Program-made: the position numbers and the translations under genes
DNA from: Microbaculum marinisediminis
Lineage (GTDB): Bacteria; Pseudomonadota; Alphaproteobacteria; Rhizobiales; Tepidamorphaceae
Direction of reading: 5' to 3'
Assembly: GCF_025397915.1 (NCBI RefSeq)
Contig: NZ_JALIDZ010000008.1
Location: forward strand, 1-64,000
DNA: 64,000 nt
The notes under the pieces: generated by a model
Seen by the model: the letters and a program-made list of their open reading frames with translations, nothing else
Told to the model about the DNA's origin: nothing
Database searches by the model: none
Part shown: positions 1-8,408 of the stretch, in pieces
How positions within the stretch are numbered: position 1 is the first letter of the stretch
How the letters are laid out: the number at the start of each line of letters is the position of its first letter

Positions 1-223
1 CCGCGACGCCGTTTCCCCCCTGATACGCACGGCCGGGCGCCCATCTTGCACCTGTCGGCAGCGAACAGGACCGGTGCGATAGCAACACCGAGCAAAGACA
101 TCAGCAACGCTTGCGGGCGCGATGTCGCAATCGGGCAGCGCCGAGCGGTTTTCATTGACTTTTTCGCCGGAATACTGTTTCGCATGGTCGGCCGCAGTCG
201 CGGCGCAACGAGGATGTAAGGCG

Positions 224-298
224 ATGGCCCCGACGGTCGCCACCAAAGCGACGACCAAAACGGTCACCAAACCGGGCACCGGCACCACCGGCGCCTGA
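224..298 (+). CDS. possible threonine-rich leader peptide upstream of asd
   Basis: A 24-residue frame starting at ATG 224 ends at TGA 296-298, about 150 bases before asd. Nine of its 24 residues are Thr and three are Lys, which suits a leader peptide for an aspartate-family gene. The frame is also open back to ATG 122, giving a 58-residue version. A hairpin follows before the asd start. Ribosome-binding sequence is weak (AAGG, close to the ATG). The composition is seen; a regulatory role is inference, and the frame may not be translated. Confidence 0.3.
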   Translation: MAPTVATKATTKTVTKPGTGTTGA

Positions 299-317
299 CC
301 GTTCGCTCGTCCCCGGT

Positions 318-342
318 CCCTCTCCCCGGCGGGGCGAGAGGG
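318..342 (+). terminator. hairpin between leader frame and asd
   Basis: CCCTCTC at 318-324 pairs with GAGAGGG at 336-342, and after a one-base bulge CCC 325-327 pairs with GGG 332-334, closing on a four-base loop. There is no T-run after it. It could be an attenuator stem or a dispersed GC-rich palindrome; the sequence does not decide. Confidence 0.4.
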
Positions 343-448
343 CGGGCCCCGAGCCGGCAATGGCCGGTTTGAGGCGACCCGACCCGCGGGGAGAGACGGG
401 ACCAGCTTCAAGATCAGAACTGCTGGAAGGCTTCAGGAGACTTAACCG

Positions 449-1474
449 ATGGGTTATTCGGTCGCTGTCGTCGGTGCCACGGGCAATGTGGGCCGCGAAA
501 TGCTCAATATCCTCGCCGAGCGGGATTTCCCCGCCGACGAGGTCTATGCCGTCGCGTCGCGTCGTTCGCTCGGCACCGAGGTCTCGTTCGGCGACAAGAC
601 CCTGAAGTGCAAGGACCTCGAGCAGTTCGACTTCTCGGGCGTCGATTTCTGCCTGATGTCGGCCGGCGGTTCGGTCTCCAAGGAATGGTCGCCGAGGATC
701 GGCGCCAAGGGCTGTCTCGTCATCGACAATTCCTCGGCCTTCCGCTACGACGCGGACGTCCCGCTGATCGTGCCGGAAGTGAACGCCGACGCGGTTGCCG
801 GCTTCACCAAGCGCAACATCATCGCCAATCCGAACTGCTCGACCGCCCAGCTCGTCGTGGCGCTGAAGCCGCTGCACGACGTTGCCCGGATCAAACGCGT
901 CGTCGTCGCCACCTACCAGTCTGTTTCCGGCGCCGGCAAGGATGCGATGGACGAGCTGTGGACCCAGACCCGCGGCATCTTCGTCACCGACGCGCCCGAG
1001 CCAAAGAAGTTCACCAAGCAGATCGCCTTCAACGTCATTCCTCACATCGACGTCTTCATGGAAGACGGCCAGACCAAGGAGGAATGGAAGATGGTCGCCG
1101 AGACCAAGAAGATGATCGATCCGAAGATCAAGCTGACCGCGACCTGCGTGCGCGTGCCGGTCTTCGTCGGCCACTCCGAGGCCATCAACATCGAGTTCGA
1201 GAAGCCGATCACGCCGGAGGAAGCCCGCGAGATCCTGCGCACGGCGCCGGGCGTGCTCGTCGTCGACAAGCGCGAGGACGGCGGCTACGTCACGCCGGTC
1301 GAATGCGTCGGCGATTTCGCCACCTTCGTCTCCCGCATCCGCGAGGACGCGACGGTCGAGAACGGGCTGAACCTGTGGGTCGTCTCCGACAACCTGCGCA
1401 AGGGCGCCGCGCTGAACACCGTCCAGATCGCCGAGACCGTGATCAACCGCGGCCTTCTGAAGAAGGCGGCCTGA
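449..1474 (+). CDS. asd: aspartate-semialdehyde dehydrogenase
   Basis: This cytoplasmic enzyme reduces L-aspartyl-4-phosphate to aspartate semialdehyde with NADPH, the branch point to lysine, threonine, methionine and diaminopimelate. The 341-residue product has the usual family length. It opens with the dinucleotide-binding loop GATGNVG (residues 9-15) and carries the catalytic cysteine in NPNCST (Cys130), followed by the dimerisation domain. The start has GGAG nine bases ahead (aggagacttaaccg). It is separated from its left neighbours by a region that may hold a leader peptide, and it is convergent with the carbonic anhydrase gene. Confidence 0.96.
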   Translation: MGYSVAVVGATGNVGREMLNILAERDFPADEVYAVASRRSLGTEVSFGDKTLKCKDLEQFDFSGVDFCLMSAGGSVSKEWSPRIGAKGCLVIDNSSAFRYDADVPLIVPEVNADAVAGFTKRNIIANPNCSTAQLVVALKPLHDVARIKRVVVATYQSVSGAGKDAMDELWTQTRGIFVTDAPEPKKFTKQIAFNVIPHIDVFMEDGQTKEEWKMVAETKKMIDPKIKLTATCVRVPVFVGHSEAINIEFEKPITPEEAREILRTAPGVLVVDKREDGGYVTPVECVGDFATFVSRIREDATVENGLNLWVVSDNLRKGAALNTVQIAETVINRGLLKKAA

Positions 1475-1506
1475 GGCCCGAGGGACGGAACCGGTCCCTT
1501 TCGCAC

Positions 1507-1535
1507 GTCATGCCCGGACTTGATCCGGGCGTGAC
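1507..1535. repeat. dispersed-type palindrome between asd and carbonic anhydrase
   Basis: GTCATGCCCGGA at 1507-1518 pairs with TCCGGGCGTGAC at 1524-1535 through one G-T pair, leaving a CTTGA loop. The core GCCCGGA-CTTGA-TCCGGGC resembles a short palindrome scattered between genes in many Rhizobiales. It lies between two convergent genes, so it could also end transcription from both sides, although no T-run follows. Confidence 0.6.
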
Positions 1536-1613
1536 ATGCCACTTCGCCAAGATTGCCGGGGCAGACCCGGCCCCGGTCAGGATCGGCAATAACGTGTCGA
1601 CGAACGGCCGCGC

Positions 1614-2267
1614 CTACGCGTCTTCAGCCGGCGCAACCGCCTCGAAGCGTCCCGTCTCCGGATCGAGGATCCGCAATTCGCCGGTGGCGATGCCGAAATG
1701 GGCGCCATGCAGCGTGACCTCGCCGGCTTCGACCTTCTCGCGCACGAACGGGAACGTCGTCAGGTTCTTCAGCGAGCGGCGAACCACCACTTCCTCGACC
1801 GCGCGCTGCATGTCGGCATCGGCGAGGTCCTTGTCCGTCGCCTCGGCCTCCGACTGCGACCCGCTCAGGAGATCAATCCACGGACCGATGAAATCGCCGC
1901 GGATCTCCTCGAGCTGCCGGCCCTTGAGATAGGCCGCGATGCCCCCGCACAGCGAATGGCCGAGAACAACGATATCCGGCACCATCAGCTCGCGCACTGC
2001 GAATTCGATCGCCGCGCTGGTCGAGTGGTGCGCGTCGTCGGGCGCGTAGGGCGGCACGATGTTGGCGACGTTGCGGACGACGAACAGCTCGCCCGGCCGC
2101 GTGGAAAACACGGTCTCCGGAGCCGCGCGCGAGTCGCAACAGCCGATCACCATGGCGCGGGGCGCCTGCCCGAGCTTCGCGAGCTGGGCGAGCCGGCCGC
2201 GTTCCTCCGGCAGCCGTTCGCCGGCGTAACGCCGGTAGCCGTTAATCAGATCGGCTGGAAAGGGCAT
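1614..2267 (-). CDS. beta-class carbonic anhydrase
   Basis: The enzyme interconverts CO2 and bicarbonate in the cytoplasm. The 217-residue protein has the beta-class zinc site: CCDSR (Cys43, with the Asp45-Arg47 dyad) and GHSLCGG (His104, Cys107). Length is normal for a bacterial CynT/Can type. AGAGGT lies six bases before the ATG. It is transcribed toward asd and stands alone; the next gene upstream on the same strand ends about 45 bases away. The family is certain; whether its job is carboxylation support or pH control is not shown by the neighbours. Confidence 0.93.
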   Translation of the reverse strand: MPFPADLINGYRRYAGERLPEERGRLAQLAKLGQAPRAMVIGCCDSRAAPETVFSTRPGELFVVRNVANIVPPYAPDDAHHSTSAAIEFAVRELMVPDIVVLGHSLCGGIAAYLKGRQLEEIRGDFIGPWIDLLSGSQSEAEATDKDLADADMQRAVEEVVVRRSLKNLTTFPFVREKVEAGEVTLHGAHFGIATGELRILDPETGRFEAVAPAEDA

Positions 2268-2313
2268 TGTTGACCTCTTTTGTTGTGTTGCAGCGCAATA
2301 TCCCGCTACGGAT

Positions 2314-3249
2314 TTATGTCAGGGCGGCCAGTTTGGAAAGATCAACGTTGCCGCCGCACACCAGAACACCCACCCGTTCGCCGGGCGCCGGCTTGTAGGC
2401 TCCGGCCAGGAGCGCGGCCAGCGCAGCCGCGCCGCCGGGTTCCGCGGCAACCCTGAGGCGGTCCCACAAGCAACGCTGCGCCTGCGCGATGGCGCCGTCG
2501 GGCACCAGCGCCACGCCGTCGACATGGGCCCTGCAGATCTCGAAGTTCAACGCACCGACGCTGCGCGCGCCAAGCGAATCCGCGGCAAGGCCGGAAACCG
2601 AAACGTCGACCGGACGGCCGGCCTTGAGCGCCGCGTGCAGGGCGCAGGAGGTTTCGGGCTCGACGCCGACCACCTTGACCCGGCCGGCATACCAGGCGGC
2701 GATGCCGGAAATCAGACCGCCGCCGCCGACGGCGACCAGAACCGTGTCGAGATGTCCGTCCTGCTTCTGCCATTCGAGAGCGACGGTGCCCTGCCCGGCG
2801 ATGGTCTCCTCCGCGTCATAGGCGTGAATGCCGACCGCGCCGGTCTTCGCCATGAACGCCTCGCAGCGCTCCAGCGCGTCGGCATAGGCAGCCCCCTCGA
2901 CCACGACGTCGGCACCGAATCCCTTGATCCGCGCGATCTTCACCGGGCTCGAAATTTCCGGCACGAAGATATGGGCGGGAATGCCGAGCGCCTGCGCCGC
3001 ATAGGCGACCGCCGCGCCATGGTTGCCGCCCGACGCGGCCGCGACGCCCGCCGCCGGCACCTGCCGCGACAACAGGGTATTGAACGCGCCGCGCGCCTTG
3101 AACGATCCGGAATGCTGGGTGAGCTCGAGCTTCAGGCATACCGGATTGGACGTATCGAAGGCCGCCGCCTCCACCTCCATCACCGGAGTGCGGCGCACGC
3201 GGCCGACGATCCGCTCGTAGGCGGCCTCGATGTCTGCGGACCCGAGCAT
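2314..3249 (-). CDS. PLP-dependent threonine/serine dehydratase-like protein
   Basis: A fold-type II PLP enzyme, probably deaminating threonine or serine to the 2-oxoacid. It shows the PLP lysine in SGSFKARGAF, the substrate loop SGGNHGAA and the phosphate-binding VGGGGLISG. The 311-residue length means only the catalytic domain is present and no ACT regulatory domain, as in catabolic dehydratases and serine racemases. The start at 3249 is chosen because GGGAG sits nine bases upstream and the protein there begins MLGSADIEAAYERI; the open frame to 3420 adds an arginine-rich non-homologous tail. Serine racemase or threo-hydroxyaspartate ammonia-lyase are alternatives. Confidence 0.88.
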   Translation of the reverse strand: MLGSADIEAAYERIVGRVRRTPVMEVEAAAFDTSNPVCLKLELTQHSGSFKARGAFNTLLSRQVPAAGVAAASGGNHGAAVAYAAQALGIPAHIFVPEISSPVKIARIKGFGADVVVEGAAYADALERCEAFMAKTGAVGIHAYDAEETIAGQGTVALEWQKQDGHLDTVLVAVGGGGLISGIAAWYAGRVKVVGVEPETSCALHAALKAGRPVDVSVSGLAADSLGARSVGALNFEICRAHVDGVALVPDGAIAQAQRCLWDRLRVAAEPGGAAALAALLAGAYKPAPGERVGVLVCGGNVDLSKLAALT

Positions 3250-3307
3250 GACTTGAACTCCCGAGCCACCTCGTAACCGGGGAGCGCCGCCGACGCAACG
3301 TCTCGGT

Positions 3308-4048
3308 TTAGGCGCGGATCGCCATTTCGAGGCCGAACGCGTCCCGTGGCGGCACGTCCGGATAGCAGGCCGCCTGCCCGTCGAGGATGCGCCGGGCCGT
3401 CCACGCGGTCGCGCAGGCATCGAGGAAATCGTCGGCCGCCGCCGGCTTCGGCGGCCTGCGTCCGGTGTCCAGGAAATCGGTCGGGAAACCGGCCGCCCGC
3501 AGCAGGCCGCGCCGCTCCTCCAGCCCCTCCGGATTGACGCGGCTCTTGATCTTCTTCGGCCACGAAGCGGGCTTTCCGCCGTTCATGTGCAGGAAGCAGA
3601 CCTCCGGATGGGTCTCGAAGACGCGGTCCCGCTGCTGCGGCCGCTCCCGCAGCAGCAGATCGATTTCCCGGATCTTGGCGAACAGATGAAAGGCCTGCTT
3701 TGAGACGCGCCGCGGCGGTTCGGAGTTCGCCGCGGCAAGGGCGCAGGCCCTGCGATAGTCGGTCTCCATGACCGCCGCGCGCGCAGGGATCGAGAACACG
3801 CTCGACTGGCGGGGCCCAAGATGCCTGCGCACCGCGATTTCGCAGGCCCGCCCGGCCCCGACCAGCCTGTCCGGCAGCCCGATCGGCATGTCGACACCGA
3901 TGACGACGGGGTCCTCCGGCAGGTCTAGTACATCGGAAAAGCGCGGGCGCACCGCCACCCGCGGCCCGTCGGTGTCGCTGGTATCGAGAAGGACCGCGAT
4001 CCAGCCGCCAGGACAGCCGTCCACGCCGGCGACCCAGCGCGCCGTCAT
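3308..4048 (-). CDS. DUF429 domain protein
   Basis: A 246-residue protein of the DUF429 family, recognised by GVDGCPGGWIAVL at the start, IGVDMPIGLP near residue 70 and the HPEVCFLHMNGG stretch. The family has an RNase H-like fold with conserved acidic residues, suggesting nuclease or phosphohydrolase chemistry, but no reaction is firmly assigned. Its ATG overlaps the stop of the pyridoxal kinase gene by four bases (ATGA), so the two are translationally coupled. No membrane segment or signal peptide is visible. The coupling hints at a link to PLP or cofactor metabolism; that is inference. Confidence 0.85.
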   Translation of the reverse strand: MTARWVAGVDGCPGGWIAVLLDTSDTDGPRVAVRPRFSDVLDLPEDPVVIGVDMPIGLPDRLVGAGRACEIAVRRHLGPRQSSVFSIPARAAVMETDYRRACALAAANSEPPRRVSKQAFHLFAKIREIDLLLRERPQQRDRVFETHPEVCFLHMNGGKPASWPKKIKSRVNPEGLEERRGLLRAAGFPTDFLDTGRRPPKPAAADDFLDACATAWTARRILDGQAACYPDVPPRDAFGLEMAIRA

Positions 4049-4893
4049 AGCATCGTCACCTCGGCGGTCGTCTTCGGCGACGCGATCAGTTTTTGCGCGG
4101 CGACGACGGCAAGTTCGTCGCGGCCCGCCCTCGCGGTGATCGCAAGCACGTCGTGAACGATCGCGGAGGCCGTCGCCACGGCCGGCACGATATCCCCGCC
4201 GCCGATGGTCTCGCCGAGGATGAGCCCGGCGAGCAGATCGCCCGTACCGTGCACGTGAACGTCGACCGTCGGCGTTTCGACGCGCACGGCGATATCCTCG
4301 GTGATGACGATGTTCGCCGACCGACCGTCGCCACTCGCGGGCGCGGACGTGACGACGACGATGGGGACCGGAAGCTTGCGTGCCAGCTTCACGATCTCGG
4401 CCTCTTCGAGGCTCGGCGCCTTCCTGATCCGCTTCGGCGCCGTGAGGGCCACCAGTTCGGTGACGTTGGGCGTCGCGATATCGGCCATCGGCACCAGGTT
4501 CGCGCGAATTTCGTCGACGATCAGCGGATCGACATAGAGCTGGCCGTTGTCGCCGACGATCGGGTCGAGCAGCATCGGGATTCCCTCGCGATAGGCCCGC
4601 GCTTCGGCGACGAGGCCGGCGATGGCGACGGCCTGGGGCGCCAGCGCGACATAACCGGCGAGCACCCCGTCCACCGGATGGGGGCTCGGCGAGCCGAGGA
4701 TGTCTTGCCCCATCGCCAGGATATCGGGCATCTCCGCTCTGGAAACGTCCCGGGCATGACCGGGATGATGGGCGAGGATCACGGTCGGCAGCGCAACCAC
4801 GTCGATGCCGCGGCGCATCAGCGGAAAGCGGATCGCCGCGTTGCCGACATGTCCGCGGGCGACCCAGGAGGAAATGGACAGAAGCGTCGCCAT
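4045..4893 (-). CDS. pdxY: pyridoxal kinase (PdxY type)
   Basis: A ribokinase-fold kinase that phosphorylates pyridoxal to PLP in the salvage route. The 282 residues carry the N-terminal SISSWVARGHVGNAA motif where pyridoxal kinases bind substrate, the central LDPIVGDNG segment and the C-terminal anion hole VDVHVHGTGDLLAGL, with the catalytic Asp in GTGDLL. The length matches the family. It ends overlapping the DUF429 start and begins 13 bases after the FAD oxidoreductase stop, so the three minus-strand genes probably form one transcript. Assignment to PdxY rather than PdxK rests on general resemblance. Confidence 0.9.
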   Translation of the reverse strand: MATLLSISSWVARGHVGNAAIRFPLMRRGIDVVALPTVILAHHPGHARDVSRAEMPDILAMGQDILGSPSPHPVDGVLAGYVALAPQAVAIAGLVAEARAYREGIPMLLDPIVGDNGQLYVDPLIVDEIRANLVPMADIATPNVTELVALTAPKRIRKAPSLEEAEIVKLARKLPVPIVVVTSAPASGDGRSANIVITEDIAVRVETPTVDVHVHGTGDLLAGLILGETIGGGDIVPAVATASAIVHDVLAITARAGRDELAVVAAQKLIASPKTTAEVTML

Positions 4894-4906
4894 CGAAGTC
4901 CCGCGC

Positions 4907-6079
4907 TCAGATCACTGCGAGTTCGCGCACCGGCCGGCGCGCCGCGATACGATCATAGCCGAATATGGAGAGGTCCAGCGTGTCGTAGCGGCTGAGCACT
5001 ATAAGCTCGGCGACCGCCCGTCCAGCCGCCGGCGCCTGTTGCAGGCCATGGCCGGAGAAGCCGTTGGCGAAGATCAGGTTCGGCATGTCGGGATGCGGAC
5101 CGATGATCGCGTTCTGGTCGAGCGAATTGTAGTCGTAGTGTCCGGCCCAGGCGCGTTCCATCTTGATCGCCTCGAAGGCGGGCACGCGTTCGGCCAGGGC
5201 GGGCCAGATGATCTCCTCGAACAGAGGATAGTCGACCTCGAGATCGTCGGTCTCCGGATCCTCGGTCTCGGGCGGCGAGATGCCGGTGATGTAGACGTCG
5301 CCCTCCGGCCGCACCCAGACGCCGGAGATATCGACCATCAACGGCATCGCACCGACGGCGTCCCGGCATCGGAACACGAAGACCGATCGCTTGCGCGGGC
5401 CGACCGGAAGCGCCAGACCGGCAAGTCGCGCCACGTGCCCGGCCTGCGGCCCGGCGGCATTGACGAGCGTCCCGCAGGCGATGCGTCGTCCGTCGGCCAG
5501 GTGCACGGCCTCGATATGGCCGGTCGCGCTGTCGATCGCCGTGACCTTGCCCTCGATATAGTCCGCACCGGCCGCCCGTGCGCCGGACTTGAGGAGCTGC
5601 AGCAGCGCGTGGGCGTCGAACCAGCCCTCGCCCGACAGCCCCAGCGAACCCAGCGCAACGCCGTCCGTCGACAGCCACGGAAAGCGGCGCCCGAGCGCGT
5701 CCGGCTCCAGCAGCACGACATCCGCGCCCTCTGCCCGCTGCACCGCGTGATTGGCTTCCAGCACCGACCGGCCCGCACCGGACGCGAGCAGCAGATAGCC
5801 CGCCTCGCGAAAGGCAACGTCCGATTCGGCGCCGAAACGGCTCTCAAGCCCTGCTAGGAACGCAAGCCCGAAACGGGACATCCGGATGTTCTCGGGCGTC
5901 GAGAATTGCTGGCGGATGGAGGCCGCCGAAAGGGTCGTGGCGGCGCGCGAATAGGTCGGGTCGCGCTCGATCACGGCGACCGAGCCGGAAAATCCCAGCT
6001 CGCCCTTCAGGAACCAGGCAATGGCGCTGCCGACAACCGCGCCACCGATGATGACCACGTCATAGTTCGATCGCGTCAC
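4907..6079 (-). CDS. FAD-dependent amine/amino-acid oxidoreductase (DAO family)
   Basis: A 390-residue flavoenzyme of the D-amino-acid oxidase/sarcosine oxidase superfamily. It has an N-terminal Rossmann segment (VVIIGGAVVGSAIAWFL, residues 8-24), an acidic ribose contact after strand 2 (IERD) and the C-terminal FANGFSGHGLQQAPAAGRAVAEL segment that closes the FAD site. There is no signal peptide and no GcvT extension, unlike the paralogues at 56-61 kb. Substrate is unknown; glycine, proline or N-methyl amino acids are typical. It leads the minus-strand run with pdxY and DUF429 and is divergent from the CoA lyase gene. Confidence 0.87.
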   Translation of the reverse strand: MTRSNYDVVIIGGAVVGSAIAWFLKGELGFSGSVAVIERDPTYSRAATTLSAASIRQQFSTPENIRMSRFGLAFLAGLESRFGAESDVAFREAGYLLLASGAGRSVLEANHAVQRAEGADVVLLEPDALGRRFPWLSTDGVALGSLGLSGEGWFDAHALLQLLKSGARAAGADYIEGKVTAIDSATGHIEAVHLADGRRIACGTLVNAAGPQAGHVARLAGLALPVGPRKRSVFVFRCRDAVGAMPLMVDISGVWVRPEGDVYITGISPPETEDPETDDLEVDYPLFEEIIWPALAERVPAFEAIKMERAWAGHYDYNSLDQNAIIGPHPDMPNLIFANGFSGHGLQQAPAAGRAVAELIVLSRYDTLDLSIFGYDRIAARRPVRELAVI

Positions 6080-6237
6080 GTCTCGCCCCCCATGACACCG
6101 GCGGGAAAGGTGACACAGGCCGCCCGCGCGAGCCAGAGCCCTTTGTGTCCAGACAGGTTCCGTTTGCCGATAGGTTCCATTTGGACGGGAACGGCTCTAG
6201 TGTGCACCGCAAAATCGACCGTGACGGGGTAAAAGAC

Positions 6238-7122
6238 GTGACAAAGACCATCCGCCCGCGCCGCAGCGTGCTCTACATGCCCGGTTCCAACGAGCGCGCG
6301 CTTGAGAAGGCCCGGACCCTTCCCGCCGACGCGCTGATCCTCGATCTGGAGGACGCCGTGTCCCCGGACATGAAGGCGGCGGCCCGCGCCCAGGTCGCCG
6401 AAGCCGTCAAGTCCGGATCCTACGGGTCGCGCGAGCTGATCATCCGCATCAACGCCCTCGACACCGAATGGGGCCACGACGACCTGGAGGCCGCGATCGA
6501 GGCCGGGCCCGACGCGATCCTCGTGCCCAAGCCGAACCGCGCCGCCGATCTCGACGCCGTCGCCCGCAAGGTCGAGATGGCCGGCAAGTCGATTCCGCTG
6601 TGGGCGATGATGGAGACGCCGCTCGGCCTCCTGAACATCCAGGAGATCGCCGGCTGCGCCGCCCATTCGCACGCGCCGCTGACGGCCTTCGTCATGGGCA
6701 CCAACGACCTGGCCAAGGAAACGCGCGCCCGCTTCGTGCCCGGCCGCGCGCCGATGATGCCCTGGCTGGTGACCTCGATCCTCGCCGCCCGCGCCTACGG
6801 CCTCGACATCATCGACGGCGTCTACAACGACTTTCGCGATACCGACGGCTTCATGGCCGAATGCCAGCAGGCCCGCGATCTCGGCATGGACGGCAAGACC
6901 CTGATCCATCCCGCCCAGGTCGCCGGCGCCAACGAGGCCTTCGCGCCCTCCGAAGCGGAAGTTTCGCAGGCCCGCAAGATCATCGCGGCTTTCGAGTTGC
7001 CCGAGAACAAGGGCAAGGGCGCGATCTCGCTCGACGGCCGCATGGTCGAGCTCCTGCACGCCGAGATGGCCGGGCGCACCGTGGCGCTCAGCGACGCGAT
7101 CGAAGCCCGCGAAGGGGAGTGA
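6238..7122 (+). CDS. CitE-like CoA ester hydrolase/lyase, probably (3S)-malyl-CoA thioesterase
   Basis: A 294-residue HpcH/HpaI-type TIM-barrel protein. Motifs are RSVLYMPGSNERALEKA, the acidic DLEDAV, WAMMETPLG with the Mg-binding Glu, MGTNDLAKE and DGKTLIHPAQV. From memory these resemble Mcl2, the (3S)-malyl-CoA thioesterase of the ethylmalonyl-CoA pathway, more than Mcl1 lyase. The GTG at 6238 is chosen because homology begins right there and GGGG precedes it; the upstream ATG at 6145 would add an unrelated tail. It is followed five bases later by the mesaconyl-CoA hydratase gene, which supports a C4/C5-CoA role. Plain citrate-lyase-beta-like activity is the alternative. Confidence 0.85.
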   Translation: MTKTIRPRRSVLYMPGSNERALEKARTLPADALILDLEDAVSPDMKAAARAQVAEAVKSGSYGSRELIIRINALDTEWGHDDLEAAIEAGPDAILVPKPNRAADLDAVARKVEMAGKSIPLWAMMETPLGLLNIQEIAGCAAHSHAPLTAFVMGTNDLAKETRARFVPGRAPMMPWLVTSILAARAYGLDIIDGVYNDFRDTDGFMAECQQARDLGMDGKTLIHPAQVAGANEAFAPSEAEVSQARKIIAAFELPENKGKGAISLDGRMVELLHAEMAGRTVALSDAIEAREGE

Positions 7123-7126
7123 GGCC

Positions 7127-8179
7127 ATGACCAAGACCAACACCGGCCGCTTCTTCGAGGATTTCGTCGTCGGCGAGACGATCCACCACGCCACCCCGCG
7201 CACGGTGACCGCCGGCGACGTGGCGCTCTATACCGCACTCTACGGCTCGCGCTTCGCGGTCCAGTCGGCGGATGCCTTCGCCCGCGGCGTCGGCTATCCG
7301 CACGCCCCCGTCGACGACCTGCTGGTCTTCCACATCGTCTTCGGTAAGACCGTGCCCGACATCTCGCTCAACGCCGTGGCCAATCTCGGCTACGCCGGCT
7401 GCCGTTTCCTGCATGCGGTCTATCCCGGCGACACGCTGTCGGCGATCTCCGAGGTGATCGGCGTCAAGGAGAACTCGAACGGCAGGACCGGCGTCGTCTA
7501 CGTCCGTACGCAGGGCTTCAAGCAGGACGGCACCGAGGTGCTCGACTACATCCGCTGGGTGATGGTCCGCAAGCGCGACGAAGCCTCTCCGGCGCCGGAA
7601 GCGGTCGTGCCGGAAGTGCCCGCCGCCCTCGCCGCCGACACGCTCGGCGACGCCGCGCCCGTCATCAGCGGCACCTATTGGGACGACCGGCTGTCGGGAA
7701 GCCCGCACCGGTTCGCCGACTATCTGCCCGGCGAGCGCATCGACCATGTCGACGGCATGACCGTCGAGGAGGCCGAGCACCAGATCGCCACGCGGCTCTA
7801 TCAGAACACCGCCAAGGTGCATTTCAACCAGCACACCGAGGGCCAGGGCCGCTTCGGCCGGCGGCTCATCTACGGCGGCCACGTTATCAGTCTCGCCCGC
7901 GCGCTCTCCTTCAACGGCCTGGCCAACGCCTGGCATGTCGCCGCCATCAACGGCGGCCGGCACGTCGCGCCGCTCTTCGCCGGCGAGACGGTCTATGCGT
8001 GGTCGGAGGTGATCGATCGCGCCGAGCTTCCCGGCCGCGACGACATAGGCGCGCTGCGCCTGCGCACCATCGCCACCAAGGACCGCGCCTGCGCCGACTT
8101 CCCCCATGTCGACGCCGGGAACCGCTACGATCCGTCGGTGATCCTCGATCTCGACTACTGGGCGCTGATCCCGCGCTGA
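7127..8179 (+). CDS. mch: mesaconyl-CoA hydratase (MaoC double hot-dog)
   Basis: A 350-residue protein with two hot-dog folds, the size of mesaconyl-CoA hydratase (beta-methylmalyl-CoA dehydratase), which interconverts beta-methylmalyl-CoA and mesaconyl-CoA in the ethylmalonyl-CoA pathway. The N-terminal half shows GRFFEDFVVGETIHHATPRTV and PHAPVDDLLVFHIVFGKTV; the second half holds YQNTAKVHFNQH and GGHVISLARAL, the hydratase-type region. It starts five bases after the CoA-lyase-like gene and must be cotranscribed with it. Another itaconyl/citramalyl-type hydratase function cannot be excluded. Confidence 0.87.
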   Translation: MTKTNTGRFFEDFVVGETIHHATPRTVTAGDVALYTALYGSRFAVQSADAFARGVGYPHAPVDDLLVFHIVFGKTVPDISLNAVANLGYAGCRFLHAVYPGDTLSAISEVIGVKENSNGRTGVVYVRTQGFKQDGTEVLDYIRWVMVRKRDEASPAPEAVVPEVPAALAADTLGDAAPVISGTYWDDRLSGSPHRFADYLPGERIDHVDGMTVEEAEHQIATRLYQNTAKVHFNQHTEGQGRFGRRLIYGGHVISLARALSFNGLANAWHVAAINGGRHVAPLFAGETVYAWSEVIDRAELPGRDDIGALRLRTIATKDRACADFPHVDAGNRYDPSVILDLDYWALIPR

Positions 8180-8312
8180 CATCGCGACGGTCGGCGTAGC
8201 GCGCGACCCGGGATCGACAAGAAAACGACCGTGAACCGGGCCCGTCCGGCGGATCGGATCGTTATCCGCCCAGGATGGGCGGGCTCGACATGGCTTGCAT
8301 ACGTTAGGATGC

Positions 8313-8329
8313 GTTGCCAGCCGGGCAAC
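8313..8329. promoter_or_regulatory. inverted repeat upstream of sdhC
   Basis: GTTGCC (8313-8318) and GGCAAC (8324-8329) form a perfect six-base inverted repeat with five bases between. It sits about 80 bases ahead of sdhC in the only sizeable gap before the operon. It could be an operator for the succinate dehydrogenase genes; no regulator can be named. Confidence 0.3.
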
Positions 8330-8408
8330 TGGACGATAGAACGCAACGTGTAAAGGCAACAGCTGTCGGATTCGACGGCAAAGATGGCGGGAAGACCCGC
8401 AGAAAGCC

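Larger units (their letters stand above)
1..448. other. region upstream of asd
   Basis: No complete gene of normal size is visible in these 448 bases. They hold only the small Thr-rich frame (224-298) and the hairpin (318-342). A gene-sized frame on the minus strand from 1174 down to 152 lies mostly inside asd and has arginine-rich, low-complexity composition, so it is not counted. Confidence 0.6.
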
